In this document: one piece after another, positions 41,115 to 48,973 of the stretch
How positions within the stretch are numbered: the first letter of the stretch is position 1
How the letters are laid out: each line of letters starts with the position of its first letter
NCBI GenBank assembly: GCA_963844625.1
Contig: CAWJPF010000026.1
Span: 124,001 to 188,000 of the forward strand
DNA: 64,000 nucleotides
Direction of reading: 5' to 3'
Origin: Palsa-504 sp963844625
GTDB lineage: Bacteria; Actinomycetota; Actinomycetes; Streptosporangiales; Streptosporangiaceae
Notes under the pieces: generated by a model
What the model was told of the DNA's origin: nothing
Database searches by the model: none
The model's input: the letters and a program-made list of their open reading frames with translations, nothing else
Made by a program: the position numbers and the translations under genes

Positions 41115-41863
41115 GACCCAGACTCCGCAGGCGACTCAGGCGACTCGGACGACGCAGGCGGCTGCCACTGTGTCCGCCCCCCGACCGCGATCAGCACCTC
41201 GCGCCGTACCGCTTCCGGGTCCGGATGCGCCTGCGACGCCAACGCGCTCAGCGTCTGATTACGCGGCACGAGCGCCGCGGCCAGCATGGCGTGCGCCCGG
41301 ACCAGCCCGGCCGCCGCCGCGCCGGCCATCTCGTCCACCAGGTCCTCCCGCCCGCGCACCCGGCTCCGTATCGTCTCGAAGTCCCGCGCCGCCGCCGAGT
41401 GCCCGCCGGCCAGCCCCGTACCCACGTGCGCGGCCTGGTGCGCGGAAAGCCCCGCGCCGGGAGACGCCACGAAGTGGTAGACCACCGTACTGACGCCAAG
41501 TGCGTGCCGCACCTCACCGAACGCGGGCCCGCCCGACTCATCGATCAGCGCGAGCTCCGGCAGCACAACGGGATCGAAGAACCGCAGCGTCCAGCTCAGC
41601 CCCTCGACCGACCCGGCCAGCTCGACTTCGGGTGCGCGCACCGGCCCGAGCAGGTCCCGCGTGGCTAGCACGTGCAGGTTGCGCGCGCCCACGGCGGCCA
41701 CGGTGAGCGGCCCGGGCGCCAGCAGCGGCATCTGGCCGCGGACGGCCGCCGGGAACGTCAGCGCCTGGGCGACGTAGGCGCGGTGGATCTCCTCGACGTA
41801 GTGCGCGACGGCCGCGCGCATCTGTTCCGGCGTGGACACGCGCATCTGTTCCGGCGTGGACAT
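41111..41863 (-). CDS. Unrecognised protein heading the minus-strand meta-cleavage operon
   Basis: 250 residues from ATG 41863; a TTG four codons upstream is possible. I do not recognise the family. The start is an 8-residue duplication (STPEQMRV/STPEQMRA) from a 24-base tandem repeat. Then AHYVEEIHRAYVAQALTFPA, MPLLAPGPLTVAAVG, FDPVVLPELALIDES and ALGVSTVVYHFVASPGAGLSAHQAAHVGTGLA. No signal peptide, membrane helix or cysteine. The His-containing AHVGTGLAGGHSAAARDF stretch may be functional. Its coupling to the IclR gene and position in the operon imply a part in aromatic catabolism. Confidence 0.7.
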   Translation of the reverse strand: MSTPEQMRVSTPEQMRAAVAHYVEEIHRAYVAQALTFPAAVRGQMPLLAPGPLTVAAVGARNLHVLATRDLLGPVRAPEVELAGSVEGLSWTLRFFDPVVLPELALIDESGGPAFGEVRHALGVSTVVYHFVASPGAGLSAHQAAHVGTGLAGGHSAAARDFETIRSRVRGREDLVDEMAGAAAAGLVRAHAMLAAALVPRNQTLSALASQAHPDPEAVRREVLIAVGGRTQWQPPASSESPESPAESGS

Positions 41864-41907
41864 CAGTGCTCGCAATGAGAAGAAGGGGCTCGCAATGAGA
41901 AGAAGGG
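41815..41907. repeat. Two adjacent tandem duplications (24 bp and 20 bp)
   Basis: A 24-base unit is duplicated at 41815-41838 and 41839-41862 (coding start of the minus-strand gene). Directly upstream of that gene a 20-base unit (GCTCGCAATGAGAAGAAGGG) is duplicated at 41868-41887 and 41888-41907. Both are exact. Confidence 0.9.
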
Positions 41908-41922
41908 GCTCACAAGGGGTCG

Positions 41923-41945
41923 AGCGTTCCCCTATATGGAACGCT
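41923..41945. promoter_or_regulatory. Operator-like palindrome in the divergent meta-cleavage promoter
   Basis: AGCGTTCC-cctatat-GGAACGCT: perfect 8-bp arms with 7-base spacer, between the divergent operons. A degenerate half site GGAACACTAGG follows 23 bases later. The core CGTTCC-N7-GGAACG recurs at 50460. Likely bound by an IclR regulator of the island. Confidence 0.7.
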
Positions 41946-42043
41946 AGGGCTTTATCTGGAACACTAGGCGAGGTATGTTCGAGCCGTCAAGCTGTACCGG
42001 CCCTCCCCTGGCCGTCCAGCGATACCCGGCCCCTGGAGGCACC

Positions 42044-42955
42044 GTGGGAATCCTGCGTTTGGCCCACGTCGACGTTCGCACCCCTGACCTTGAGCTGTCT
42101 ACCGCCTACTACACCGAAGTGCTCGGGCTGCAGCTGGCCGAACGCCGCGATGACACCGTGTACCTCAAATGCTGGGACGAGGAGGACCACCACTCGGTCC
42201 GGCTCCGCTACGACCCGCGCACGGGCCTTGACCTGTTCAGCTTCCGGGTCGAGCACGAGGACGACCTCGCCGAGCTGGAAAACGCCGTCACCAGGTATGG
42301 CTGCCAGGTCCAGCGAGTCAGCCGCGGCGAGGCGGTGGGCCAGGGCGAGTCGCTCCGGTTCGGCATCCCGTCCGGGCAGACCATGGAACTCGTCTACGAG
42401 CTGGAGAAAACCGGCAACATCTTGGGCAAGCTGAACCCGAGCCCGGTGCCGCCGCCTGATATGCCGGGGATCGCGCCGCCGCGGCTGGACCACATGCTGA
42501 TCAACGCCGAGGAGGTCGGCGAGGCCGCCGCCTTCTTCCAGCAGGTCCTCGGCTTCCGGATGACCGAGCAGGTGCTCGATGCCAACGGCCACCAGCTGGG
42601 GGTCTGGCTGGAGCGCTCGCATTCCCCGCACGACATCGCCATCGTCAACGGCCCGAACGGCGCGCTGCACCACTTCGCCTTCTGGCTGGACGACTGGGAC
42701 TCGGTCCGGAAGGCCGCCGACATCCTGGCCTTCAACGGCGTGCAGATCGACCAGGGCCCGACCAGGCACGGCGTGACGCGGGGCAACACCATCTACTTCT
42801 TCGACCCGCTCGGCATCAGGAACGAGGTGTTCACCGGCGGGTACCGCGCCGACCCGGACTTCCCGAGCATCACCTGGACCGAGGACCAGTTCGGCCGCGG
42901 GCTCTTCTACTACGAGAACGTCATCAGCCAGCGCTTCCTGCGGTTCCACACCTGA
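42044..42955 (+). CDS. Extradiol ring-cleavage dioxygenase, catechol 2,3-dioxygenase type (1)
   Basis: 303 residues from GTG 42044, which has a GGAGG site 4 bases upstream; an in-frame start 69 bases earlier has none. Two vicinal-oxygen-chelate domains. Fe(II) ligands: H150 (PPRLDHMLI), His209/His210 (GALHHFAFWL) and E261 (NEVFTGG); second-shell His in SHSPHDIAIV and RHGVTRG and the Tyr in IYFFDP match the XylE/DmpB class. It cleaves a catechol between C2 and C3 to a 2-hydroxymuconate semialdehyde. First gene of the plus-strand operon; 14 bases before a paralogue. Confidence 0.92.
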   Translation: MGILRLAHVDVRTPDLELSTAYYTEVLGLQLAERRDDTVYLKCWDEEDHHSVRLRYDPRTGLDLFSFRVEHEDDLAELENAVTRYGCQVQRVSRGEAVGQGESLRFGIPSGQTMELVYELEKTGNILGKLNPSPVPPPDMPGIAPPRLDHMLINAEEVGEAAAFFQQVLGFRMTEQVLDANGHQLGVWLERSHSPHDIAIVNGPNGALHHFAFWLDDWDSVRKAADILAFNGVQIDQGPTRHGVTRGNTIYFFDPLGIRNEVFTGGYRADPDFPSITWTEDQFGRGLFYYENVISQRFLRFHT

Positions 42956-42969
42956 ACCGGGAGAAACAA

Positions 42970-43887
42970 ATGAGCGACCGCATCCTGCGCCTGCAGCACG
43001 TCGAGATCCGCGTTCCCGACCTCGAGCTGTGCACGGCGTACTACACCGAGGTGGTCGGCCTCATCGAGGTCGCCCAAGAAGAGGGCCGGGTGTTCCTGAA
43101 GTGCTGGGACGAGCACGAGCACCACTCGGTCGTGCTCCGCCAGGCCCCCACCTACGGGCTCGATCACATGTCGTTCAAGGTCGCGGAACAAGGCGACCTG
43201 GACTTCTACGCCGATCGGGTAGAAAGGGCCGGGATCTCCGTCAAGCGCTTCGCCAAAGCCGAACTCGGCCCGGGTTGGGGCGAGGCCATCCGCTTCGAGG
43301 CCCCGTCGGGTCACCTGGTCGAGCTCGTCTACGGCATGGAGAAGGTCGGCAACCTGCTGCCGCTGACCAACCCGCCGCCCCGCCCGGCCAACCTGGTCGG
43401 CATCGCGCCGCCCCGCCTCGACCACATCTTCATCATGGCCGAGGACGTCGACGCCGCCACCGCGTTCTTCCGCGACGTGCTGGAATTCCGGCTGACCGAG
43501 CAGATCATCGCCAACGACGGCCACCAGCTCGCCACCTGGCTGGAGCGCTCGCACACCCCGCATGACCTGGCCATCGTGACCGGCCCGAACGGCGCGCTGC
43601 ACCATTTCGCCTTCTGGGTGGACGACTGGAACTCGGTCCGGGACGCGGCCGACACGCTGGCCTTCAACGGCGTCGTCATCGACGTGGCGCCCACCAGGCA
43701 CGGTGTCACCCGCGGCTACACCGTCTACTTCTTCAACCCGGTCGGCAACCGCAACGAGGTGTTCACCGGCGGCTACTGGGTCGACCCGGACTTCGAGCCG
43801 ATCACCTGGACCGAGGAGGAGATGGGCCGGGCCATGTTCTACTACGCCCGCGAGGTCAACGAGCGCTTCTTCACGGTGCACTCATGA
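42970..43887 (+). CDS. Extradiol ring-cleavage dioxygenase, catechol 2,3-dioxygenase type (2)
   Basis: 305 residues. Fe(II) ligands H152 (PPRLDHIFI), His211/His212 (GALHHFAFWV) and E263 (NEVFTGG). It shares almost the whole motif set with the preceding gene (CWDE...HHSV, GVTRG, EVFTGGY) but differs in about a third of positions, so it is a tandem duplicate with time to diverge. Ribosome site GGGAGAAAC just upstream. The two may take different substituted catechols. Overlaps the phosphatase gene by ATGA. Confidence 0.92.
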   Translation: MSDRILRLQHVEIRVPDLELCTAYYTEVVGLIEVAQEEGRVFLKCWDEHEHHSVVLRQAPTYGLDHMSFKVAEQGDLDFYADRVERAGISVKRFAKAELGPGWGEAIRFEAPSGHLVELVYGMEKVGNLLPLTNPPPRPANLVGIAPPRLDHIFIMAEDVDAATAFFRDVLEFRLTEQIIANDGHQLATWLERSHTPHDLAIVTGPNGALHHFAFWVDDWNSVRDAADTLAFNGVVIDVAPTRHGVTRGYTVYFFNPVGNRNEVFTGGYWVDPDFEPITWTEEEMGRAMFYYAREVNERFFTVHS

Positions 43888-44942
43888 CCGAGAAGAACGG
43901 GGGAGGGCCGCCCCAGGCTGGCCCCGGCTTCCGGCGTACCGACCGCACCGATGCCCCTTACTACCTAGCCCGATATGCCGAACGAAAATCCCTGCGTGCC
44001 GCCAGTCACGCTGCCACGGACGCCGAACCAGACGCCGACCTGCCGCTGTACCTGCGCCGGTTCAGGGAACGCGGCGCCCAGGGCGCGTCCAGTGCCTTGC
44101 TCGAAGCCGACGGCGAGCGCTTCACCAGCGAGTTCGCCGGGGCGACCAGGGACAAGGAGATCGTCGCGCCGCCCGAGCGCAAGCCGGCCGAAGACTTCGC
44201 GACCGAGATCCGGATCATCAGGCACGGGATCACCCAGGGCTACTCGACCAACGCCGGCCTGACCCCGATGGGCGGCTGGCAGTCGCACCAGCGCGGCCAC
44301 AGCCTGTCCAAGAGCGTCCGGCCCGGCCAGCGGGTCCGGATTGTGTGCGCCGACACCAGCCGGGCCCGGCAGACCGCCGACCAGATCTACCGCGGCATGA
44401 ACGACGGCCTGCAGCAGTGGGGCCGCGAGGCCGATATCGGCGCGCCCGAGCCGATCCCCGAGCTGCGCAACTTCCAGGTCTGGACGCCTGAGGGGCCGCG
44501 CGACGTCACCTCCGCGTTCCGCCAGTACCAGTCGCTGATGGAGAAGCTGGAGCGGATGGCGGTCGGCGACCGGCCGCGCTGGCTGGTGGAGATCGACCGG
44601 TTCTACCGCACCCAGCTGGGCGGCGCGGACCCGATCTACATGTGGCTGACCATCCCGCTGATGTACTTCGAGCCGCCGCAGTCGTGCGTGCGCCGGTTCT
44701 GGCGCGGGTTCCACCGGCTGATGGCCGAGTCGCCGGACACCCGGATCATCGCGGCCACCCACTCCGGGCCGATCCGGGCGTTCGCCACCTGGGCGCACGG
44801 CTACGATCCCGGCGAGCCGTACAACACCGAGGAAGTGGTGGTGCGGATCCGCCGCGGCGGCGGGACCGCCCTGGTGGCTTACCGCAACCGGGTCACCGAG
44901 GTGAACGTGCCGCCGCCGGACGAGATGCCGGTCTGGGATTGA
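43884..44942 (+). CDS. Histidine-phosphatase-superfamily protein with ~100-residue N-terminal extension
   Basis: 352 residues. The catalytic RHG motif is in IRIIRHGITQGYS (H114) and the second His in ATHSGPIRAF (H293); an Arg in CADTSRARQTADQIY completes the phosphate pocket. The first 100 residues are charged and contain two similar segments (YYLARYAERKSLR and LYLRRFRERGAQG). It may dephosphorylate an aromatic phosphate; two aryl-kinase-like gene pairs lie within 15 kb. Placement inside a ring-cleavage operon (4-base overlaps on both sides) supports a catabolic role. The usual alternative is an unrelated phosphoester substrate. Confidence 0.82.
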   Translation: MTEKNGGGPPQAGPGFRRTDRTDAPYYLARYAERKSLRAASHAATDAEPDADLPLYLRRFRERGAQGASSALLEADGERFTSEFAGATRDKEIVAPPERKPAEDFATEIRIIRHGITQGYSTNAGLTPMGGWQSHQRGHSLSKSVRPGQRVRIVCADTSRARQTADQIYRGMNDGLQQWGREADIGAPEPIPELRNFQVWTPEGPRDVTSAFRQYQSLMEKLERMAVGDRPRWLVEIDRFYRTQLGGADPIYMWLTIPLMYFEPPQSCVRRFWRGFHRLMAESPDTRIIAATHSGPIRAFATWAHGYDPGEPYNTEEVVVRIRRGGGTALVAYRNRVTEVNVPPPDEMPVWD

Positions 44943-45760
44943 TTACCGCCGAGCTCCCCGAGCCCGCCACCGTCCGGGGCCAGGGGAGCGACGTCCAGCC
45001 GGGCCTGCGGTCGGTGTCGATCGCGGTCTCCGCACTCGACTGCTTTGCCGCTCATCGTGAGCTCGGCGCCACCCAGGTGGCCCGCGAGCTCGGCGTGGCC
45101 AAGAGCACGGCCTGCCGGACGCTGTCCGCGCTGGCCGCCGGCGGCCTGCTGGAGCGGGCAGGCGGCGGCCGGTACCGGCTGAGCCTGCGGATGTTCGAGC
45201 TCGGCGTGCTGGCGGCCGAGCGGATGCCGGTGCGCGATGTGGCCCGGCCGCACCTGCTTGACCTGCAGGAGCAGCTGGGGGAGATGGTGCAGCTCGGCGT
45301 GCCGCTGGCCGGGCACGTGGCCTACATCGACCGGTACGGCACCGCCCGGCTCGGCCGCCAGCACAGCGGCGACGTCCTGCGCCGGGTCCCCGGTTACTCC
45401 TCGAGCTCGGGCCGCGTGCTCGCGGCGTTCGACGAGCACATCATGCGGGACACGCTGGCCGTCCCCCGCCGCAGGCATACGCCGTTCACGATCACCGACG
45501 CCGAACGGCTGGACCGGGTCTTGCGGGCGGCCCGGAGCGCCGGCTGGGTCGCCACCCGGGAGGAGCTCACCCTCGGCTACTCATCGGTAGCCGCCCCCGT
45601 GCTGGCCCCGGTGGCGGGTGAGCTGCGGCCGGCCGGGGCGATCTCGGTCGTCGGGCCGACGGGCCGTATTCTCGGCCTGCGGAAGGACTTCATCGTGGTG
45701 AGCGTGTGCCGGGCGGCCCGCCGCGTCGGCGCGCTCCTGGCCCAGGTAGCGGAGGATTAG
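44939..45760 (+). CDS. IclR-family regulator inside the ring-cleavage operon
   Basis: 273 residues. I chose TTG 44939 because it overlaps the phosphatase stop (TTGA); a GTG at 45016 is an alternative. DNA-binding part: SVSIAVSALDCFAAHRELGATQVARELGVAKSTACRTLSAL. Effector part: LLDLQEQLGEMVQLGVPLAGHVAYIDRYGT, YSSSSGRVLAAFDE and SSVAAPVLAPVAGE. It is the second IclR gene controlling, or controlled with, the meta-cleavage genes, and is co-transcribed with the genes on both sides. Confidence 0.88.
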   Translation: MITAELPEPATVRGQGSDVQPGLRSVSIAVSALDCFAAHRELGATQVARELGVAKSTACRTLSALAAGGLLERAGGGRYRLSLRMFELGVLAAERMPVRDVARPHLLDLQEQLGEMVQLGVPLAGHVAYIDRYGTARLGRQHSGDVLRRVPGYSSSSGRVLAAFDEHIMRDTLAVPRRRHTPFTITDAERLDRVLRAARSAGWVATREELTLGYSSVAAPVLAPVAGELRPAGAISVVGPTGRILGLRKDFIVVSVCRAARRVGALLAQVAED

Positions 45761-45763
45761 TCC

Positions 45764-46939
45764 ATGCAGCGCAGCACCGAGCGCATCCTGACTACGCACG
45801 TCGGCAGCCTGGCCAGGCCGCACGACCTGCTCGAGATGATGCGGGAGAAAGAGCACGACCGGCCGTATGACCCGGTTCGCTTCGCCGAGCTGATCAGCGA
45901 CGCGGTCCGCGACGTGGTGCGCAGGCAGGCGGCGGCGGGCCTGGACGTGGTCACCGACGGTGAGCAGGGCAAGGTCTCGTTCCTCACCTACGTCAAGGAA
46001 CGGCTGGCCGGCTTCGACCAGGTCGAGGGCGAGACGCTGCTGCCGCCGTCCTGGCAGCGGGAGATCGACGACTTCCCCGAGTACTACCGCTCCTATATGT
46101 CGAAGTACTCCTCGGCCGTGGCCCCGATGCGGGTGATGGTCTGCACCGGCCCGGTCGCCTACAGCGGCCAGGACGCGCTGGCGACCGACATCGCGAACCT
46201 GCGGGCCGCGCTGGCCGACGCCGACGTCACGGGGAAGGTGACCGAGGCGTTCCTGCCGTCCACCAGTCCCAGCGGTTTCGGCCGTAACGATTACTACGCC
46301 ACCGAGCTTGACTACCTGGCCGCGGTGGCCGAGGCCATGCGCCAGGAGTACCTGGCCATCGTCGAGGCCGGCTTCCTGCTGCAGATCGACGATCCCTGGC
46401 TGATCGAGATCCTGACCGACGACGGCCGCAGTGACCCGGCCGAGCGCCGCCGCCGCGCCGAGGAGCACGTGGCGGTGCTCAACCACGCGCTGCGCGGGAT
46501 CCCGGCCGACCGGATCCGGCTGCACACCTGTTACGGGCTCAACCACGGCCCGCGGCTGAACGACATCGCGCTGGCCGAGGTGGCGCCGGTCATGCTCCGG
46601 ATCAACGCGGGCGCCTACTCCTTCGAGGTGGCCAACCCGCGGCACCAGCACGAGTGGCGGATCTGGGCCGACCTGCCGTTGCCGGAAGGCAAGATCCTGC
46701 TGCCCGGGCTGCTCGGGCACGCGACCAACTACGTGGAGCATCCCGAGCTGATCGCCGACAGCCTGTGCGCCTACGCTGGCCTGGTAGGACGGGAGAACGT
46801 CATCGCCAGCGCCGACTGCGGCTTCTCCTCCCGGGCGAGCTTCGCGCCTGAGGTCCATCCCACCGTGGTGTGGGCCAAGTTCGTCGCGCTCGCCGAAGGC
46901 GCGGCGATCGCGACCAAGCGCCTCTGGGGAGGAAGCTGA
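45764..46939 (+). CDS. MetE-like zinc methyltransferase-family protein
   Basis: 391 residues, resembling the C-terminal half of cobalamin-independent methionine synthase. Zinc ligands appear kept: H254 and C256 (RLHTCYGLNHG) and C352 (ASADCGFSSRA). The start TTHVGSLARP and DGEQGKVSF are typical of the single-domain MetE/CoM-transferase subgroup. Such proteins move alkyl groups to or from thiols. Methionine synthesis is unlikely here because it lies between aromatic genes, 4 bases after the IclR gene; a demethylation or thiol-conjugate role is possible but unproven. Confidence 0.8.
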   Translation: MQRSTERILTTHVGSLARPHDLLEMMREKEHDRPYDPVRFAELISDAVRDVVRRQAAAGLDVVTDGEQGKVSFLTYVKERLAGFDQVEGETLLPPSWQREIDDFPEYYRSYMSKYSSAVAPMRVMVCTGPVAYSGQDALATDIANLRAALADADVTGKVTEAFLPSTSPSGFGRNDYYATELDYLAAVAEAMRQEYLAIVEAGFLLQIDDPWLIEILTDDGRSDPAERRRRAEEHVAVLNHALRGIPADRIRLHTCYGLNHGPRLNDIALAEVAPVMLRINAGAYSFEVANPRHQHEWRIWADLPLPEGKILLPGLLGHATNYVEHPELIADSLCAYAGLVGRENVIASADCGFSSRASFAPEVHPTVVWAKFVALAEGAAIATKRLWGGS

Positions 46940-46940
46940 C

Positions 46941-47867
46941 ATGAGCAGTACGAAAACCCTGGCCGCAATCGTCGGGCCGGGCAACATCGGCACCGACCTG
47001 CTGGCCAAGCTGCGGCGCAGCGAGCACGTCGAGGTCGGGTACATGGTCGGCGTGGTCGAGTCCGAGGGTCTGGACCGGGCCCGCCGGCTCGGCCTGGCCG
47101 CCTCGGCCGAGGGGGTGGACTGGCTGCTGCGCCAGGATCCGCTGCCCGAGCTGGTGTTCGAGGCCACCTCGGCGTACGCCCACCGGGCCAACGCGCCGCG
47201 GTACGCCGAGGCCGGCCTGACCGCCATCGACCTGACCCCGGCCGCGCTCGGCCCGCTGGTCTGCCCGCCGGTCAACCTGCACGCCCATCTCGACGCCCCG
47301 AACGTCAACATGATCAGCTGCGGGGCGCAGGCCACGGTCCCGATCGTGCACGCCGTCTCCAGCGTCGTCCCCGTGCCCTACGCCGAGATCGTCGCGTCGG
47401 TGGCGTCCAGGTCCGCCGGGCCGGGCACGCGGGCGAACATCGACGAGTTCACCCACACGACGTCCCGCGCCATCGAGGTCGTCGGCGGCGCGGAACGAGG
47501 GAAGGCCATCATCGTCCTCAACCCGGTCGAGCCGCCGATGATCATGCGCGACACGGTGTTCTGCGCCATCCCGGCCGACGCGGACCCCGACGCGATCACC
47601 GCGTCGATCGAGCGCCGGGTCGCCGAGGTGCAGCGCTACGTGCCGGGCTATACGTTGCGCGCGGCGCCGCAGTTCGACGAGGCCCGCGATTCCTGGCAGG
47701 GCCACGCCCGGGTCGCGGTCTTCCTCGAGGTCTCCGGAGCCGGCGACTACCTGCCCGAGTACGCGGGCAACCTGGACATCATGACCTCCGCGGCCGCCCA
47801 GGTCGGCGAGGTCATCGCCCAGCGCCGTACCAATAAGACGGGCCGGTCCGAGGCGGTGACCGCATGA
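46941..47867 (+). CDS. mhpF: Acetaldehyde dehydrogenase (acylating)
   Basis: 308 residues, MhpF/DmpF family. NAD-binding AIVGPGNIGTDLLAKL at the N-terminus, catalytic C127 in NMISCGAQATVP, and IVLNPVEPPMIMRDTVFC in the dimerisation part. It converts acetaldehyde, CoA and NAD+ to acetyl-CoA, taking acetaldehyde through a channel from the aldolase encoded next door. Overlaps that gene by ATGA. Confidence 0.95.
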   Translation: MSSTKTLAAIVGPGNIGTDLLAKLRRSEHVEVGYMVGVVESEGLDRARRLGLAASAEGVDWLLRQDPLPELVFEATSAYAHRANAPRYAEAGLTAIDLTPAALGPLVCPPVNLHAHLDAPNVNMISCGAQATVPIVHAVSSVVPVPYAEIVASVASRSAGPGTRANIDEFTHTTSRAIEVVGGAERGKAIIVLNPVEPPMIMRDTVFCAIPADADPDAITASIERRVAEVQRYVPGYTLRAAPQFDEARDSWQGHARVAVFLEVSGAGDYLPEYAGNLDIMTSAAAQVGEVIAQRRTNKTGRSEAVTA

Positions 47868-48973
47868 CCACTCCCGCCTCTTCCGCCACTCCAGCCTCGA
47901 TCGCCTCTTCCGCCACTTCAGCCTCGGTCGCATCTTCCGCCCCCCGTGACCTGCGCATCACCGACACCACCTTGCGCGACGGCAGCCACGCGATGGCCCA
48001 CCAGTTCACCGAGGAGCAGGTCCGCACCACCGTGCACGCCCTGGACGCGGCCGGCGTCGAGGTCATCGAGGTCACGCACGGCGACGGCCTGGGCGGATCC
48101 TCGTTCAACTACGGCTTCTCCCGGGTCGACGAGATCAAGCTGATCGCCGCCGGGGTGCAGGAGGCGACCCAGGCCAAGATCGCGGTGCTGCTCGTGCCGG
48201 GCATCGGCACCAAGGACAACCTGCGGGACGCCCGCGAGGCCGGCGCGTCGGTGGCCAGGATCGCCACCCACTGCACCGAGGCCGACGTGTCCATCCAGCA
48301 CTTCGGGCTGGCCCGCGACCTGGGCATGGAGACCGTCGGGTTCCTGATGATGGCGCACAAGACCACGCCCGCCGAAATGGCCAGGCAGGCCCGGATCATG
48401 GTGGACGCCGGGGCGCAGTGCGTCTACTGCGTGGACTCGGCCGGCGCGCTGGTGCTCGGCGACGCGCAGGAGCGGGTCCAGGCCATGTACGCGGAGATCG
48501 GCCAGGAGGCGGAGATCGGCTTCCACGGCCACCAGAATCTCTCCCTCGGCGTGGCCAACTCGGTACTGGCCTACCAGCACGGCGCCCGCCAGATCGACGG
48601 CGCCCTGTGCGCGCTCGGCGCCGGGGCGGGCAACTCGCCCACCGAGGTGCTGGCGGCCACCTTCGACCACCTCGGCGTGAACACAGGGCTGGACGTGGGC
48701 GGGGTGCTGGCCGCGGCCGAGGAGGTCGTCCGGCCGTTCCTGCCGCGCTGGCCGAAAATGGACCGGTCGGCGATCGTGCAGGGCTGGGCCGGGGTGTACA
48801 GCAGCTTCCTGCTGCACGCGGAGCGGGCCGCGATGCGCTACGGCGTACCCGCCCACGAGATCCTCCAGCGGGCCGGCGAGCTCGGCTACGTCGGCGGCCA
48901 GGAGGACATGATCATCGACATCGCCGTCGGCCTGGCCCAGGAGCGCGACCTGGCCGCGACGGGGGCACGATGA
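47864..48973 (+). CDS. mhpE: 4-hydroxy-2-oxovalerate aldolase
   Basis: 369 residues, MhpE/DmpG family. TIM-barrel marks: ITDTTLRDGSHAMAHQF with the catalytic Arg-Asp, VIEVTHGDGLGGSSFNYGF, MAHKTTPAEMARQA and GFHGHQNLSLGVANSVLA with the metal His pair. The first 25 residues are an Ala/Ser-rich run (SSATPAS, SSATSAS) from near-exact 33-base DNA repeats not usual in the family. It yields pyruvate and acetaldehyde and works as a complex with the upstream dehydrogenase. Confidence 0.95.
   Translation: MTTPASSATPASIASSATSASVASSAPRDLRITDTTLRDGSHAMAHQFTEEQVRTTVHALDAAGVEVIEVTHGDGLGGSSFNYGFSRVDEIKLIAAGVQEATQAKIAVLLVPGIGTKDNLRDAREAGASVARIATHCTEADVSIQHFGLARDLGMETVGFLMMAHKTTPAEMARQARIMVDAGAQCVYCVDSAGALVLGDAQERVQAMYAEIGQEAEIGFHGHQNLSLGVANSVLAYQHGARQIDGALCALGAGAGNSPTEVLAATFDHLGVNTGLDVGGVLAAAEEVVRPFLPRWPKMDRSAIVQGWAGVYSSFLLHAERAAMRYGVPAHEILQRAGELGYVGGQEDMIIDIAVGLAQERDLAATGAR

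Noticed and set aside
45581..47335. Minus-strand open frame of about 584 codons opposite the MetE-like and mhpF genes
   Set aside because: The plus strand has conserved catalytic residues and operon overlaps; the minus translation has neither.
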